In this document: positions 55,136 through 63,787 of the stretch, piece by piece | How positions within the stretch are numbered: the stretch's first letter is position 1 | Layout: every line of letters starts with the position of its first letter | DNA from: Clostridiales bacterium | GTDB taxonomy: Bacteria; Bacillota; Clostridia; Oscillospirales; CAG-272 | NCBI GenBank assembly: GCA_022791195.1 | Contig: JAAVYP010000004.1 | Span: 1 to 64,000 of the forward strand | Direction: 5' to 3' | DNA: 64,000 nucleotides | Made by a program: the position numbers and the translations under genes | The notes under the pieces: generated by a model | The model's database searches: none | What the model saw: only the letters and a program-made list of their open reading frames with translations | Told to the model about the DNA's origin: nothing

Positions 55136-56509
55136 TTAGCGAAACGAATCGATAGGTGTTGCTTCGATATCAACATAGGGAAAGACATAGGCAAAGGCGG
55201 TTTCCTCGCTGCAGGAGTAAACCCGGCCGTCCTGAAAGGCAAGATGGTAAAGGCCGGTGTCAGTTGCCTTGTATATGGTCTTTAGCTGTGTAAAGGGTTC
55301 ATTGATCTGTGTAAACAGCGCTGTATTGTCCACGAATCCCTTGGGGTAAAGCGCTACCCCGGTTTTAGCGGCTAAAAGCAGCATCACCAAAGAAACTATG
55401 ATCATCGAATGGGTAAGCCTGGTCAGGCGGCGCCGTTCTTCTTTGGAATCCATTAAGAAGCGGAGCTGCGTCCATTGTTTTCTTTTTTTCCGGCTCATGA
55501 AACGGGGATAAATGAAATTCGAGCCGCATAAAGCTAAGAGCAGCGCGCAAAGCAGAATGGTCAAAAACATCAGCGGGCTCCATAGGGAGGAGGCATACAG
55601 CGCGTTCCGGTAAATCGCCAGATAGGCCAGCAAAAAGAACAGAAAAGACCCCGCTAAGCAAACCGGCAAAAGAACCAGCATGCCGAGAAGCTGTGCGGCA
55701 ATGCGCGGCAGGCCCGAAACAGCCCCCGCATGTAAATAGGTGTTGCACGCTTGGCTTGCCGCCTGATAGCTGGCCCCGGCGCTCAACGTTTTCATAAAGC
55801 GAAACAGCCGCTGTTCATAAAAGCTTTTGTTGTCATATTTGGCGAAGCGCTTGACGGCCGCGTCGTAACGTCCGGCGGCAAAGTCGGCATACCATTTACT
55901 GCAAAAGCGGGCTACATACCACTCTCGATAAGCGGCTAACTGCCAGTCAAGCAGCAGAGCGGAACCCTGGGCGGTGTCCTCAAAAATATCCATTTTAAAG
56001 AAGCGCTGCAGTTCCCGCCTTTTTTGATTTTTCGCCCGGTTGGTCAGCGCGGGGTCACAGGCAAGGCCGCTTATACGCTCCTTATAGCCCGCAAGAGCGT
56101 CAAAAAGCACCTGTACACAGGCGGACAGCCGCTGAGGACTTTCAATATAGGGAAAGATATAACAGTTAAAGTCGTTTTCGTTCAGCAGATAAAGCAAATC
56201 GTACAGCGAAAAATCAATCTTTTCGGCCGGGTCAACCGTGTCTCGGGCAGTGCCTGCGGCCGTCATGCCTGTCTCGCTGCCGATTGCAATGCGGCATTCC
56301 AACACACTGCGCGCCTTGCCTAAATAAGTATTATAAATCAAGGATGCTTGAAATCCGGTGAATGAAAAAACAGCGGCCGCGCCCTGCACGCCTTTTGTCT
56401 TTCGGCTTGCAACGGGCAGAAAAACATACCCGAGCGCCTCGGATTCTTTGGCAAACCGGGCGCATTCCAGCGCAAACCGGTCGATGATCGCATTGTCTGT
56501 TTGCTCCAA
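55136..56509 (-). CDS. Orphan membrane protein with hairpin-array leader
   Basis: A 457-residue protein that I do not recognise. The N-terminal 250 residues are soluble (SFTGFQASLIYNTYLGKARSVLECRIAIG near residue 48). Two adjacent membrane segments (about 280-310 and 320-340) are followed by a basic stretch (SRKKRKQW, KEERRRLTR), a third segment (about 368-390) and a short outer domain. The start is TTG at 56509 behind AGGAGGGG. Its leader is array B. Confidence 0.65.
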   Translation of the reverse strand: MEQTDNAIIDRFALECARFAKESEALGYVFLPVASRKTKGVQGAAAVFSFTGFQASLIYNTYLGKARSVLECRIAIGSETGMTAAGTARDTVDPAEKIDFSLYDLLYLLNENDFNCYIFPYIESPQRLSACVQVLFDALAGYKERISGLACDPALTNRAKNQKRRELQRFFKMDIFEDTAQGSALLLDWQLAAYREWYVARFCSKWYADFAAGRYDAAVKRFAKYDNKSFYEQRLFRFMKTLSAGASYQAASQACNTYLHAGAVSGLPRIAAQLLGMLVLLPVCLAGSFLFFLLAYLAIYRNALYASSLWSPLMFLTILLCALLLALCGSNFIYPRFMSRKKRKQWTQLRFLMDSKEERRRLTRLTHSMIIVSLVMLLLAAKTGVALYPKGFVDNTALFTQINEPFTQLKTIYKATDTGLYHLAFQDGRVYSCSEETAFAYVFPYVDIEATPIDSFR

Positions 56510-56542
56510 AGCACATCCCCTCCTTTATCGCAAAATATAATA

Positions 56543-56788
56543 GAAGTAAATCAAAGGTTTGCTTCGTAATACTACAAAGCTTCCGCTGCCTTAAAGTTTA
56601 GAGGTTTTGGCTCTGCCAAAATTTCGCTTGGTTAAGCGAAAAGCTAAACTTTGGAAGCTAACCGTAGGTTTGCTTCATGATACCACAAAGCTTTCACTGT
56701 CTTAAAGTTTAACGATGCCGGTATCACCGGCAGAGCGTGCAAATGCACGATCAGTTAAACTTTAGAAGCCAACCGTAGGTTTGCTTCT
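56543..56788 (-). repeat. Array B of hairpin modules (candidate leader RNA)
   Basis: Two full modules plus a trailing head hairpin on the minus strand. Module 1: head AAGCAAACC/GGTTGGCTT (56786-56766), outer stem AAAGTTTAAC/GTTAAACTTT (56763-56754, 56713-56704), inner hairpins the same as module 2 of array A. Module 2: outer stem AAAGTTTA/TAAACTTT (56652-56645, 56600-56593), inner hairpins TTTCGCTT/AAGCGAAA (56641-56622) and TTTTGGC/GCCAAAA (56621-56605). The trailing head is at 56565-56543, followed by the ribosome site of the membrane gene. Confidence 0.8.
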
Positions 56789-56816
56789 ATTATACCATAA
56801 AATTCCGACTTCGCAA
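56789..56816 (-). promoter_or_regulatory. Promoter-like start of array B
   Basis: On the minus strand TTGCGA (56816-56811), 16-base spacer, TATAAT (56794-56789). The same pattern opens array A. Confidence 0.68.
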
Positions 56817-56871
56817 GCAAACATATTTTGAATTTCAGCGCCGGCTGTCTTAGCGGGTACGCCACAAGCAT

Positions 56872-56922
56872 AAAACCCACCATGCTTCTTTCGAGGACGA
56901 AAGACATCATAGTGGGTTTTTT
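56872..56922. terminator. Terminator at the end of the MBOAT-DUF4358 operon
   Basis: AAAACCCAC (56872-56880) pairs with GTGGGTTTT (56912-56920) around an inner CTTTCG/CGAAAG hairpin. T-runs on both sides. It separates the operon from the array B promoter. Confidence 0.85.
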
Positions 56923-56926
56923 CTGC

Positions 56927-57454
56927 TTACTTTAACTTCTCAATGGCTTCTTGTGCGCGGGTGTTGTCGGGGGTGATCAGCAAAATCGCAAAAGGACCGT
57001 CGGTGTAGGTTTTTGCATTTTGCATCATGCCGGCAAAGGAGGGATCGTACATGGATTTGTCACCGCCCGACAAGGTTTCGAGCCGGCGGTCTAACAGGGC
57101 TTTTAGCTGCTCGGCGTTTTCCTCATTGGCGGCTTTGAGCACCTGTACCTCGAAAGTCTCTTTGCTGTTGCAGATGTAGAGCGCATATTCTTTGATAAGT
57201 GCAAATTCAGGACACTCTTCAAACAGGCCGTCCTCAATCAGCGAGAGGGTGAAGGTGTCAATTTCCTGTCTTTGTTCGCTGTCGTTTGCATAGCGGTGTT
57301 CGGCCTGGGGGGTGTTTTCGTCTGCGTCGAGCACGGCTTGTACAATATCGTCGCTGGTGACGCCGGACGGAAAGGTTTTCGACTGGCTGCCGCAGGCGGC
57401 GGTCATCGCCAGCAGGGCGATCAGGCAAAGCAATAAAATCAGTTTCTTTTTCAT
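56927..57454 (-). CDS. DUF4358 lipoprotein
   Basis: A 175-residue lipoprotein (signal, lipobox TAAC, Cys about residue 21). The domain has DIVQAVLDADENT, EYALYICNSKETFEVQVLKA and FAILLITPDNTRAQEAI, a layout of the DUF4358 family that is often found at the end of MBOAT-DHHW operons. ATG 57454 is chosen behind GGAGAG; 57460 is too close. Role unknown; an accessory to polymer O-acylation is inferred from context. Confidence 0.8.
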   Translation of the reverse strand: MKKKLILLLCLIALLAMTAACGSQSKTFPSGVTSDDIVQAVLDADENTPQAEHRYANDSEQRQEIDTFTLSLIEDGLFEECPEFALIKEYALYICNSKETFEVQVLKAANEENAEQLKALLDRRLETLSGGDKSMYDPSFAGMMQNAKTYTDGPFAILLITPDNTRAQEAIEKLK

Positions 57455-57506
57455 AATCATCTACTCTCCTAAATCGGTTAATAAAATGGTGTTTATGGAT
57501 TCTCTT

Positions 57507-58889
57507 TTACTTCGCGTAATTGCAAATGCTGATGTTCGCGTTTTCCAGCATGACTTTCAGCAAATTGCGCTCGGATACGATGTAAATCACATAATCGGGA
57601 TTGGCCTTTCTCAGGGTCTCTTTATCTAATTTATAACTGTGGCTGTTTTGCCAGTATACGGTGGAGAACCGATCGTTGACCATATCATATGCCGTGCAGC
57701 CAAAGGAATCCCGGCAGATCACCGCGGTGGGCAGATCGCTTGCCGCTTGGTTTTTGATGGTAGCCGCCGACGAGTTTGTGCCGTTGACGTAAATGCTTTT
57801 GCCGCCCCGGTAGACACTGGACAGGGTATCGGTCGGCATTTTTAATGAATACAGGGTGGTCAGCTCGCTGATTTTGGTGCGCTCGGGCTTGCCGGCGCTG
57901 CCGGTTTTTGAATAATTTTCAAAGCCGCCGTTGTCGCCAAACGAGAAAAGCGCGTCGCCGCCCCAAAGGGTTTCGGTATAAAAGCCCATGTCGCTGACGC
58001 TGCGGGGCGCGGCCGCCGGATGCTTCTCTGCCACATGCTCCATCAGCGCGGCAATACCCCAGTAGGCGCCGTAGGTTGACCAGTGCGAGTCGGTGTTGTG
58101 ATAAATTTTGTAGCCGAAGCCATCGTTTTTATGCTCGATAAAAGAATCTAACGGATAGATCACCGTGGCGCCTTCTTGCTCGGCGATTTCTTTGAATGCG
58201 CTGAACACACTGTTTTCAGCCGGCGTTTTGTAAGCTTCGGGCAGGCTTTCGGGATAAACCGCCGCCGAAGAGGGCACGACCAGATAAATTAACTCGGCAT
58301 CGGGATTGACCTCTTGCAGGGTTTGCTTGTTCGCGGCGATGTTCTTTTCTGCCCGCTCTTGTATCGAGGGGGTGACAACATCCGACAGGGTGTAGGAAAG
58401 CAGCGCGCTGTAGAAATGCATGCGGCTGTTTTCGACGAACACGGGCATGTATTCGTCGGCTGTCATCTTGTTTTCCATCTGGGTATAGGTGGCTGTGGCT
58501 GTCGAGGCGGCCGAGGAGGCGCCGTCCTCATAAAGCTCCTTGACGCTGATTTCACAGGTTTCGCTAAGGGCAATCTGGCCGATGAAGTAGCTGCTCTCGG
58601 GCAGATAATCGGGGATGATTTTGGTGGTTTCGATGCCGTCGCCCGATACCTCGATTGCGTCGCAGTTGGCAGAGCTGATGCCGCCGACAATGCAGATGCC
58701 GGTCGCGACCGGCGTGCAGATGGTGATTTCGGGTGCGGCCGGCAGATTGGTGTCTGCTGTGGCTTCATCTGTGTTTTCGGGGCCGTTCACAGCCGCCGGC
58801 TCGGATTGCTTTTGACAGGCGGCCAACGATAAGCCGGCCAGCATGGCGGCCATGGCCAGCAAAAGACAGAAAATGCGTTTTTTCATCAT
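57507..58889 (-). CDS. AlgX-like SGNH-type lipoprotein, paralogue 2
   Basis: A 460-residue lipoprotein (lipobox LAAC, Cys about residue 25). An N-terminal beta domain (GICIVGGISSANCDAIEVSGDG) is followed by an AlgX/AlgJ-like domain. The conserved HNTDSHWSTYGAYWG (Asp and His of the catalytic DSHW motif), FSFGDNGGFENYS and VICRDSFG (serine) are seen. Such proteins transfer acetyl groups to polysaccharide outside the cell, supplied by MBOAT. It is a shorter paralogue of the next gene upstream. Confidence 0.82.
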   Translation of the reverse strand: MMKKRIFCLLLAMAAMLAGLSLAACQKQSEPAAVNGPENTDEATADTNLPAAPEITICTPVATGICIVGGISSANCDAIEVSGDGIETTKIIPDYLPESSYFIGQIALSETCEISVKELYEDGASSAASTATATYTQMENKMTADEYMPVFVENSRMHFYSALLSYTLSDVVTPSIQERAEKNIAANKQTLQEVNPDAELIYLVVPSSAAVYPESLPEAYKTPAENSVFSAFKEIAEQEGATVIYPLDSFIEHKNDGFGYKIYHNTDSHWSTYGAYWGIAALMEHVAEKHPAAAPRSVSDMGFYTETLWGGDALFSFGDNGGFENYSKTGSAGKPERTKISELTTLYSLKMPTDTLSSVYRGGKSIYVNGTNSSAATIKNQAASDLPTAVICRDSFGCTAYDMVNDRFSTVYWQNSHSYKLDKETLRKANPDYVIYIVSERNLLKVMLENANISICNYAK

Positions 58890-58982
58890 GGTTGTTGTTC
58901 CTTTTCCTCATTTATATATATATAATTTTCACAGTATCAAATGGCTTTTCCCAAACAAACTAACGATATGCTTGGGATAACC

Positions 58983-59117
58983 GAAGCAAATCCCCGATTT
59001 GCTTTTTTTATCGCAAAAAATATAAACAAACTTAAAGTTTATCGTTTTTGGCAGAGCCAAAATTTCGCTTGGAAAAGCGAAAAGAGAAACTTTAGAAGCA
59101 AATCTCCGATTTGCTTC
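58983..59117 (-). repeat. Single hairpin module (element C) between the twin AlgX-like genes
   Basis: On the minus strand: head GAAGCAAATC/GATTTGCTTC (59117-59095) touching the stop codon of the upstream gene, outer stem AAAGTTT/AAACTTT (59093-59087, 59040-59034), inner hairpins TTTCGCTT/AAGCGAAA and TTTTGGC/GCCAAAA. A second head-type palindrome (58983-59004) follows. Confidence 0.75.
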
Positions 59118-61011
59118 ATTTGGCATATTGCGTCAGGTTGATGTTGGGATTTTCCAGCATGACTTTCAGCAGATTTTGCTCGGAGACAATGTAAATCACA
59201 TAATCCGGTCTTAAATCCCAGATGGCTTCGCTCGGGAAGGTGTAATCGTGGCTGGGTTGCCAATAGACGGTAGAGAACCGGTCGTTGATCATATCATAAG
59301 CCGGTACGCTGAAAGAATCCCGCAGGATCAGCGCGCTGGGAAGCCCCGCTCCGTTGGGGTTTGAAACCACCGCACGGCCCGAGTTGGAATCGCCGTTGAC
59401 ATATACACTTTTGTTGCCCCGATAGACTGACTCGATGGTGGCCGTGGGCATAGAGCGTGTGTACAGGGTGGTCAGCTCGCTGATTTTGGTGACGGCCGTT
59501 TGGCCGGTGCGTCCGGTGCGGGAGAAATTCTCAAAGCCGCCGTTGTCGCCAAACGAGAAAAGCGAATCGCCGCCCCACAGCTCCTTTGTGTAAAAGCCCA
59601 TGTCGGCAACCGTGCGTGGCGCCGCGGCGGGATATTTTTGGCTGATGTGGTTCATCAGCTCGGCGACGCCCCAGTAAGCGCCGTAGGTGGACCAATGCGA
59701 ATCGGTGTTGTGATAGATTTTATACCCTTTGCCGTCGTTTTTGTGTGCGTTAAAGGTGGAAAGGGGGTAGATCACCGTTGACCCTGCTTGGGACGCCATA
59801 TCTGCGAAGGCTTGGTACAGCGTCTCGCCCGAGGCTTTTTCGTACCCATCCGGCAGGCTTTCGGGATAGACCGCCGCCGAAGAGGGCACGACCAGATAAA
59901 TCAGCTCGGCATCGAGATTAGACACTCTCACCATTTCGTGATGGCGCTTTAGATTTTCCGCTGCTTTGGTGCGCAGGTCGCCGGCAACAACATGGGAAAG
60001 GGAATAAGAAAGCAGAGAGCTGTAAAAATACATGCGGCTGTTTTTTCCGAACACCGGCATATACTCGCCCGACGTCATTTTGTTGGGCATGTTATGGTTG
60101 GGCGCGCTGCGGATCACGGCCTTGGAAAGCTCCTTGTACGCTTCCTTGCCCTGAATAGAAAGACTGGTTGAATCGCTTATCTTGACCTGGCCGATAAAGA
60201 AATGGCTGTTTGTTCCATAGTCGGGATAGATGTAGACGGTGGCGGCATGATCGCCGCTGACCTTGATATATTCGGTGTCGGCCGTGCAGGTGCCGCCCAC
60301 AATGTAAATGCCGGCGGCCACTTGGGCGGTAATGGTCACGGTTGGCTGGGTCGACAGGTTTTCGCCCGGGGCCGGGTAAACGACGCCGGGCAGCTGCGTG
60401 AAGGTTCCACCGGAGGAAGGCTCGCTCGGCGCAGTGGCTGACGGAAGATCAGACGAGCCGGACGGCCCGGACAACGACCCGCTGCTCGTTCCCTCTACGG
60501 TGACAAGGCAAGCCGCCTGATAGGTCTTATCCTTGGTGGCGGCGATGATGTGCGCTGTGCCGGCGGCGATGGCCTTGACCACGCCCTTTTGATCCACCTT
60601 AGCCACGGCCTCGTTGGTCGAGGACCAGACAAGGTCCTTTGGCGTTTCAGACAGCGTTGACGTAACGGTGAGGGTGGTTTCCTCGCCGGGCTTCAGGGTT
60701 ACTTTCAGCTTGTCAAACGCAAGGCCCGGCCGGTCGGCCGCGTCGGTATCTGTTTGGGAAGGGTCTGTTTGCTCGGGCGCAGGATCGGTTGGTTCATCGC
60801 CGGTATTGGTCACAGGCTCGGTGTACGAGCTGCCGTCGGACGAGGCGTTTATCTGATTACTGATGTGAACAAGAAAGAGAACGCCGGCTGTGAGCATGAG
60901 CACAACCGCCCCGGCAAGACAGCCGAGGATGATTTTTTGCTTTTTTGATAACCTTTTGAGTGCAGATACTTTTTCGAGCAGACCCCGAAAGAATGCGGAC
61001 ACCTTATTCAT
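59116..61011 (-). CDS. AlgX-like SGNH-type protein with Big2 domain, paralogue 1
   Basis: A 631-residue membrane-anchored protein. A basic N-terminus, one membrane segment (about residues 28-50), a Ser/Thr/Pro-rich linker, and a Big2 domain (LAFDKLKVTLKPGEETTLTV...LVTVEG, about 95-175) precede the AlgX-like domain. That domain has GIYIVGGTCTADTEYIKVSGD, HNTDSHWSTYGAYWG and FGDNGGFENFS, as in paralogue 2. ATG 61011 behind AAGGAGAACGAAC overlaps the DHHW gene by eight bases; the longer frame to 61134 is inside that gene. Confidence 0.83.
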   Translation of the reverse strand: MNKVSAFFRGLLEKVSALKRLSKKQKIILGCLAGAVVLMLTAGVLFLVHISNQINASSDGSSYTEPVTNTGDEPTDPAPEQTDPSQTDTDAADRPGLAFDKLKVTLKPGEETTLTVTSTLSETPKDLVWSSTNEAVAKVDQKGVVKAIAAGTAHIIAATKDKTYQAACLVTVEGTSSGSLSGPSGSSDLPSATAPSEPSSGGTFTQLPGVVYPAPGENLSTQPTVTITAQVAAGIYIVGGTCTADTEYIKVSGDHAATVYIYPDYGTNSHFFIGQVKISDSTSLSIQGKEAYKELSKAVIRSAPNHNMPNKMTSGEYMPVFGKNSRMYFYSSLLSYSLSHVVAGDLRTKAAENLKRHHEMVRVSNLDAELIYLVVPSSAAVYPESLPDGYEKASGETLYQAFADMASQAGSTVIYPLSTFNAHKNDGKGYKIYHNTDSHWSTYGAYWGVAELMNHISQKYPAAAPRTVADMGFYTKELWGGDSLFSFGDNGGFENFSRTGRTGQTAVTKISELTTLYTRSMPTATIESVYRGNKSVYVNGDSNSGRAVVSNPNGAGLPSALILRDSFSVPAYDMINDRFSTVYWQPSHDYTFPSEAIWDLRPDYVIYIVSEQNLLKVMLENPNINLTQYAK

Positions 61012-62152
61012 GTTCGTTCTCCTTTGTAAATGGAATGGTAAGGTAGCTGAAATGATTTGGTTTGTCAAATTCGGTGATGCACTGGTAGATAATGACCGCG
61101 TCAAACGGCTCTTGGCTGACGAGCTGCTGCACATTTTCCTTATAATAGCGCAAGTCGATCAGTGTCAAATCATAGTGGCGGGCCAAAAAGGGAGCGATGC
61201 AGTCGGCAAAGCTGTCCCGGATTAAAAGCAGCCTGGGCCTTGGTGCTGCGCCGGGCAGCGTGATGTCCACCCGAGCGTGGTTTCCGCCGAGAAAGACGGC
61301 GTATTGATCGGTGGCGGCAAGCTTTTCAAAATCATAAAATCCGGTGAGGGGGGTCGATTCTTCCCCTGCCAACACCTGATAGGCGGTGTCGTTTTCGTAG
61401 CGATACAGAGTGATGGTGTCTTTGGGGGCTAAATAAAAGCCCGAGGTACGCATCGACGTGCCGCAAAATGAAGCGGACACCTCTTGGATGTCAAAATCGC
61501 TTTTCTCATAGGGCGTAAAGCCAAGGGTCTGTGCCAGCAGGCAGTAGGTTTGGTAAGCGCCGTCGGTTGTGTAGTGATGGTCGGTGCGGTAGTAGGCGCC
61601 GCTTTCGCACAGAGCAGGGAAAAGCGGAAGGGTGATCAGGTTTTCCTGCCCGCAAAGCTGTGTAAGACGGCTATAAAGGCTTGCCGCATCATCGGCAGGG
61701 TACCATGCCGGCAGCTTGTCGGTGAATACATCGACCGGACGGGGCAGCGGCGCGATATACACAGGCGCGGGTGAGGCCCCGGCAAACGCGGCCAGCGCCG
61801 TTATGTTTTTTTGCAGCGCTTCGCTGTTGGTTTCCTCTGCCTTGGGAATCAAATATTGATCGGCCGTATGAATCACCCCGTTGTTTTCGCCTTTGCCCAT
61901 GGCCAGCTCGGCATAGGCTTTGACGCAGACGAACGCATCGCGCAGGGGGAACTGATCGGCATAGTAATCCCCTAATTTTTGTGTGTATTCACCCGAAAGC
62001 AGTGCCGAACGAGTGAAGGTCGGCCGGCCGGCCAGGGTTCGATTTTCTTTTTCAGACAGCGCTTTGTCGGGCAGCAGAAAGAAGCCGACGCTGAACGCGC
62101 CTATGAGGATGCATGTGGTCAGTGTTAAAATAAAATCAATTCTACGTTTCAT
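61004..62152 (-). CDS. DHHW family protein
   Basis: A 382-residue protein with one N-terminal membrane segment (about residues 7-28) and an SGNH/AlgX-like fold. The key motif is YYRTDHHYTTDGAYQTY (DHHY, a variant of DHHW), with LSEKENRTLAGRPTF at the start and LLLIRDSFADCIAPFL (serine) near residue 320. It is the usual partner of a downstream-acting MBOAT acyltransferase. Its ATG overlaps the MBOAT stop by one base. Confidence 0.85.
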   Translation of the reverse strand: MKRRIDFILTLTTCILIGAFSVGFFLLPDKALSEKENRTLAGRPTFTRSALLSGEYTQKLGDYYADQFPLRDAFVCVKAYAELAMGKGENNGVIHTADQYLIPKAEETNSEALQKNITALAAFAGASPAPVYIAPLPRPVDVFTDKLPAWYPADDAASLYSRLTQLCGQENLITLPLFPALCESGAYYRTDHHYTTDGAYQTYCLLAQTLGFTPYEKSDFDIQEVSASFCGTSMRTSGFYLAPKDTITLYRYENDTAYQVLAGEESTPLTGFYDFEKLAATDQYAVFLGGNHARVDITLPGAAPRPRLLLIRDSFADCIAPFLARHYDLTLIDLRYYKENVQQLVSQEPFDAVIIYQCITEFDKPNHFSYLTIPFTKENEHE

Positions 62153-63561
62153 CAGAACCTAAAATAAAGAAAAGGATTGTATGAGGAATCAACTAAATAC
62201 GCCGTGCAGAGAAGCAGGGCCAGCGGACAAAGGATCGTGCTGGGCACATGCGGGCCGAGCTTTTGTTCAAGCCGGTCCCAGAGCCGTTTGGGATACGGGG
62301 TGGAAGCGAAGCAGAGGATCGCCAGAAAGACGAGGGAGCGGACAAGCTCATACACCACAGCGCCCGACCAGAGCGGGCCGACGAACAGTCCCTTGGCGTA
62401 CGCAAGCGGATTTGCCAGATCGCAGGCGATGAAAATCCACCAGCCAATTAAAATGAAAAACAAAGCATAGAGGTGAGAAAATACCCGCGGAATCCGGTCA
62501 AGAAGCTTTAACAAGAACGCTTTTTCTAAAATCAGCAAGAAACAGAAGTAGAGTCCCCAGCCGATAAAATTCCAGCTGGCGCCGTGCCAAAGACCGGTGA
62601 GGAACCAAACGACAAAGAGGTTGACATACGTCCGCCCCGGCCCCTTGCGGTTGCCGCCCAGCGGAATGTAGACATATTCACGGAACCAGGTGGAAAGGGT
62701 GATGTGCCACCGCCGCCAAAATTCGGTGATGCTCCTTGACACATAGGGATAGTTAAAGTTTTCAGGGAAATGGAAGCCGAGAATCAGGCCAAGGCCGATA
62801 GCCATGTCCGAATAGCCTGAGAAATCAAAATAGATTTGAAACGCATAGAACAGAATGCCCAGCCAGGAGCCAAGCAGGGTGCTGCTCTCGGCCGCCCCGG
62901 CTGCAAAGGCTTCATACAACTGGCCGGACGGGTTGGCCAGAAGAACCTTTTTGCAAAGGCCGCAGGTGAAGCGCCGGATGCCGGCCGCGCTTTGCGAGAG
63001 GGTGTGGGAACGGCCGACAAGGGCCTCGGCCACCTCCTGATAGCGCACAATAGGGCCGGCGATCAGTTGGGGAAACATGGTGACATACGCGCCGAACGAG
63101 ACGATGTTTGTTTGCCGCTTGGCGTGGCCTCTGTAAACATCCAGCGTATAGGACATGGTTTGAAACGTGTAAAAAGAAATGCCGACCGGCAGCGGTACGC
63201 CAAGCGGCTTTAAAAAACGCAGAGCCGGAATAGCCGCCGAAAGGTTGGCAATCAAAAAATCGGCGTATTTGAAAAAGCCCAGCATGCCAAGATTGATGAT
63301 GGCGCTGGCAATGACAAACCGTCTCGCCTTTTTTCGATTCACGGGCAAAAAGCGGTCGACAAAATAACCGCATACATAATCCACGATAATCGAAAAAATC
63401 ATAATAAAGACATACACCGGCTCGCTCCAGCCGTAAAAAAGCAGGCTGACTACCAGCAAAGCTAAATTCCGCCCCTTTAAAAAGGCCGGCGGAATGAGAA
63501 AATAGACCAGCAGGCAAACGGGTATGTACAAATACAGAAATTCAAGAGAGGAAAAAACCAT
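62152..63561 (-). CDS. MBOAT family O-acyltransferase, AlgI/PatB-like
   Basis: A 469-residue polytopic protein (about ten membrane segments). The MBOAT core is VGISFYTFQTMSYTLDVYRG, FPQLIAGPIVRYQEV, FRRWHITLSTWFREYVYIPLGGNRKG and the catalytic histidine in LTGLWHGASWNF. It moves acyl groups across the membrane to an acceptor such as the DHHW and AlgX-like partners. The wall polymer acted on is unknown. It heads the leftward operon, which is head-on to replication. Confidence 0.92.
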   Translation of the reverse strand: MVFSSLEFLYLYIPVCLLVYFLIPPAFLKGRNLALLVVSLLFYGWSEPVYVFIMIFSIIVDYVCGYFVDRFLPVNRKKARRFVIASAIINLGMLGFFKYADFLIANLSAAIPALRFLKPLGVPLPVGISFYTFQTMSYTLDVYRGHAKRQTNIVSFGAYVTMFPQLIAGPIVRYQEVAEALVGRSHTLSQSAAGIRRFTCGLCKKVLLANPSGQLYEAFAAGAAESSTLLGSWLGILFYAFQIYFDFSGYSDMAIGLGLILGFHFPENFNYPYVSRSITEFWRRWHITLSTWFREYVYIPLGGNRKGPGRTYVNLFVVWFLTGLWHGASWNFIGWGLYFCFLLILEKAFLLKLLDRIPRVFSHLYALFFILIGWWIFIACDLANPLAYAKGLFVGPLWSGAVVYELVRSLVFLAILCFASTPYPKRLWDRLEQKLGPHVPSTILCPLALLLCTAYLVDSSYNPFLYFRF

Positions 63562-63787
63562 AGAAAAAGCCTTCGCCTTCTATCAGCAAGTGATGAATTT
63601 TGGGAATATCGCTTTAAAGACAGGGGGTTAAACGCGGGTGCTCTGGTTATTTGATGTGCGTACCACAGGCCGTGCCAAGGGGACTGTCATTGGTACGACC
63701 ATTAGCCGACCGTACCACCAATAGTACCTATTGGTGGGATCGTTTGCTTAGTCGCCGGGCGTCCCGGTGGGCGTATCAAAAGGCGCC
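63562..63787. other. Intergenic stretch with a 10-bp hairpin
   Basis: CCACCAATAG and CTATTGGTGG (63715-63724, 63728-63737) form a strong hairpin without a T-run. No convincing promoter for the MBOAT operon is seen. Confidence 0.5.
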
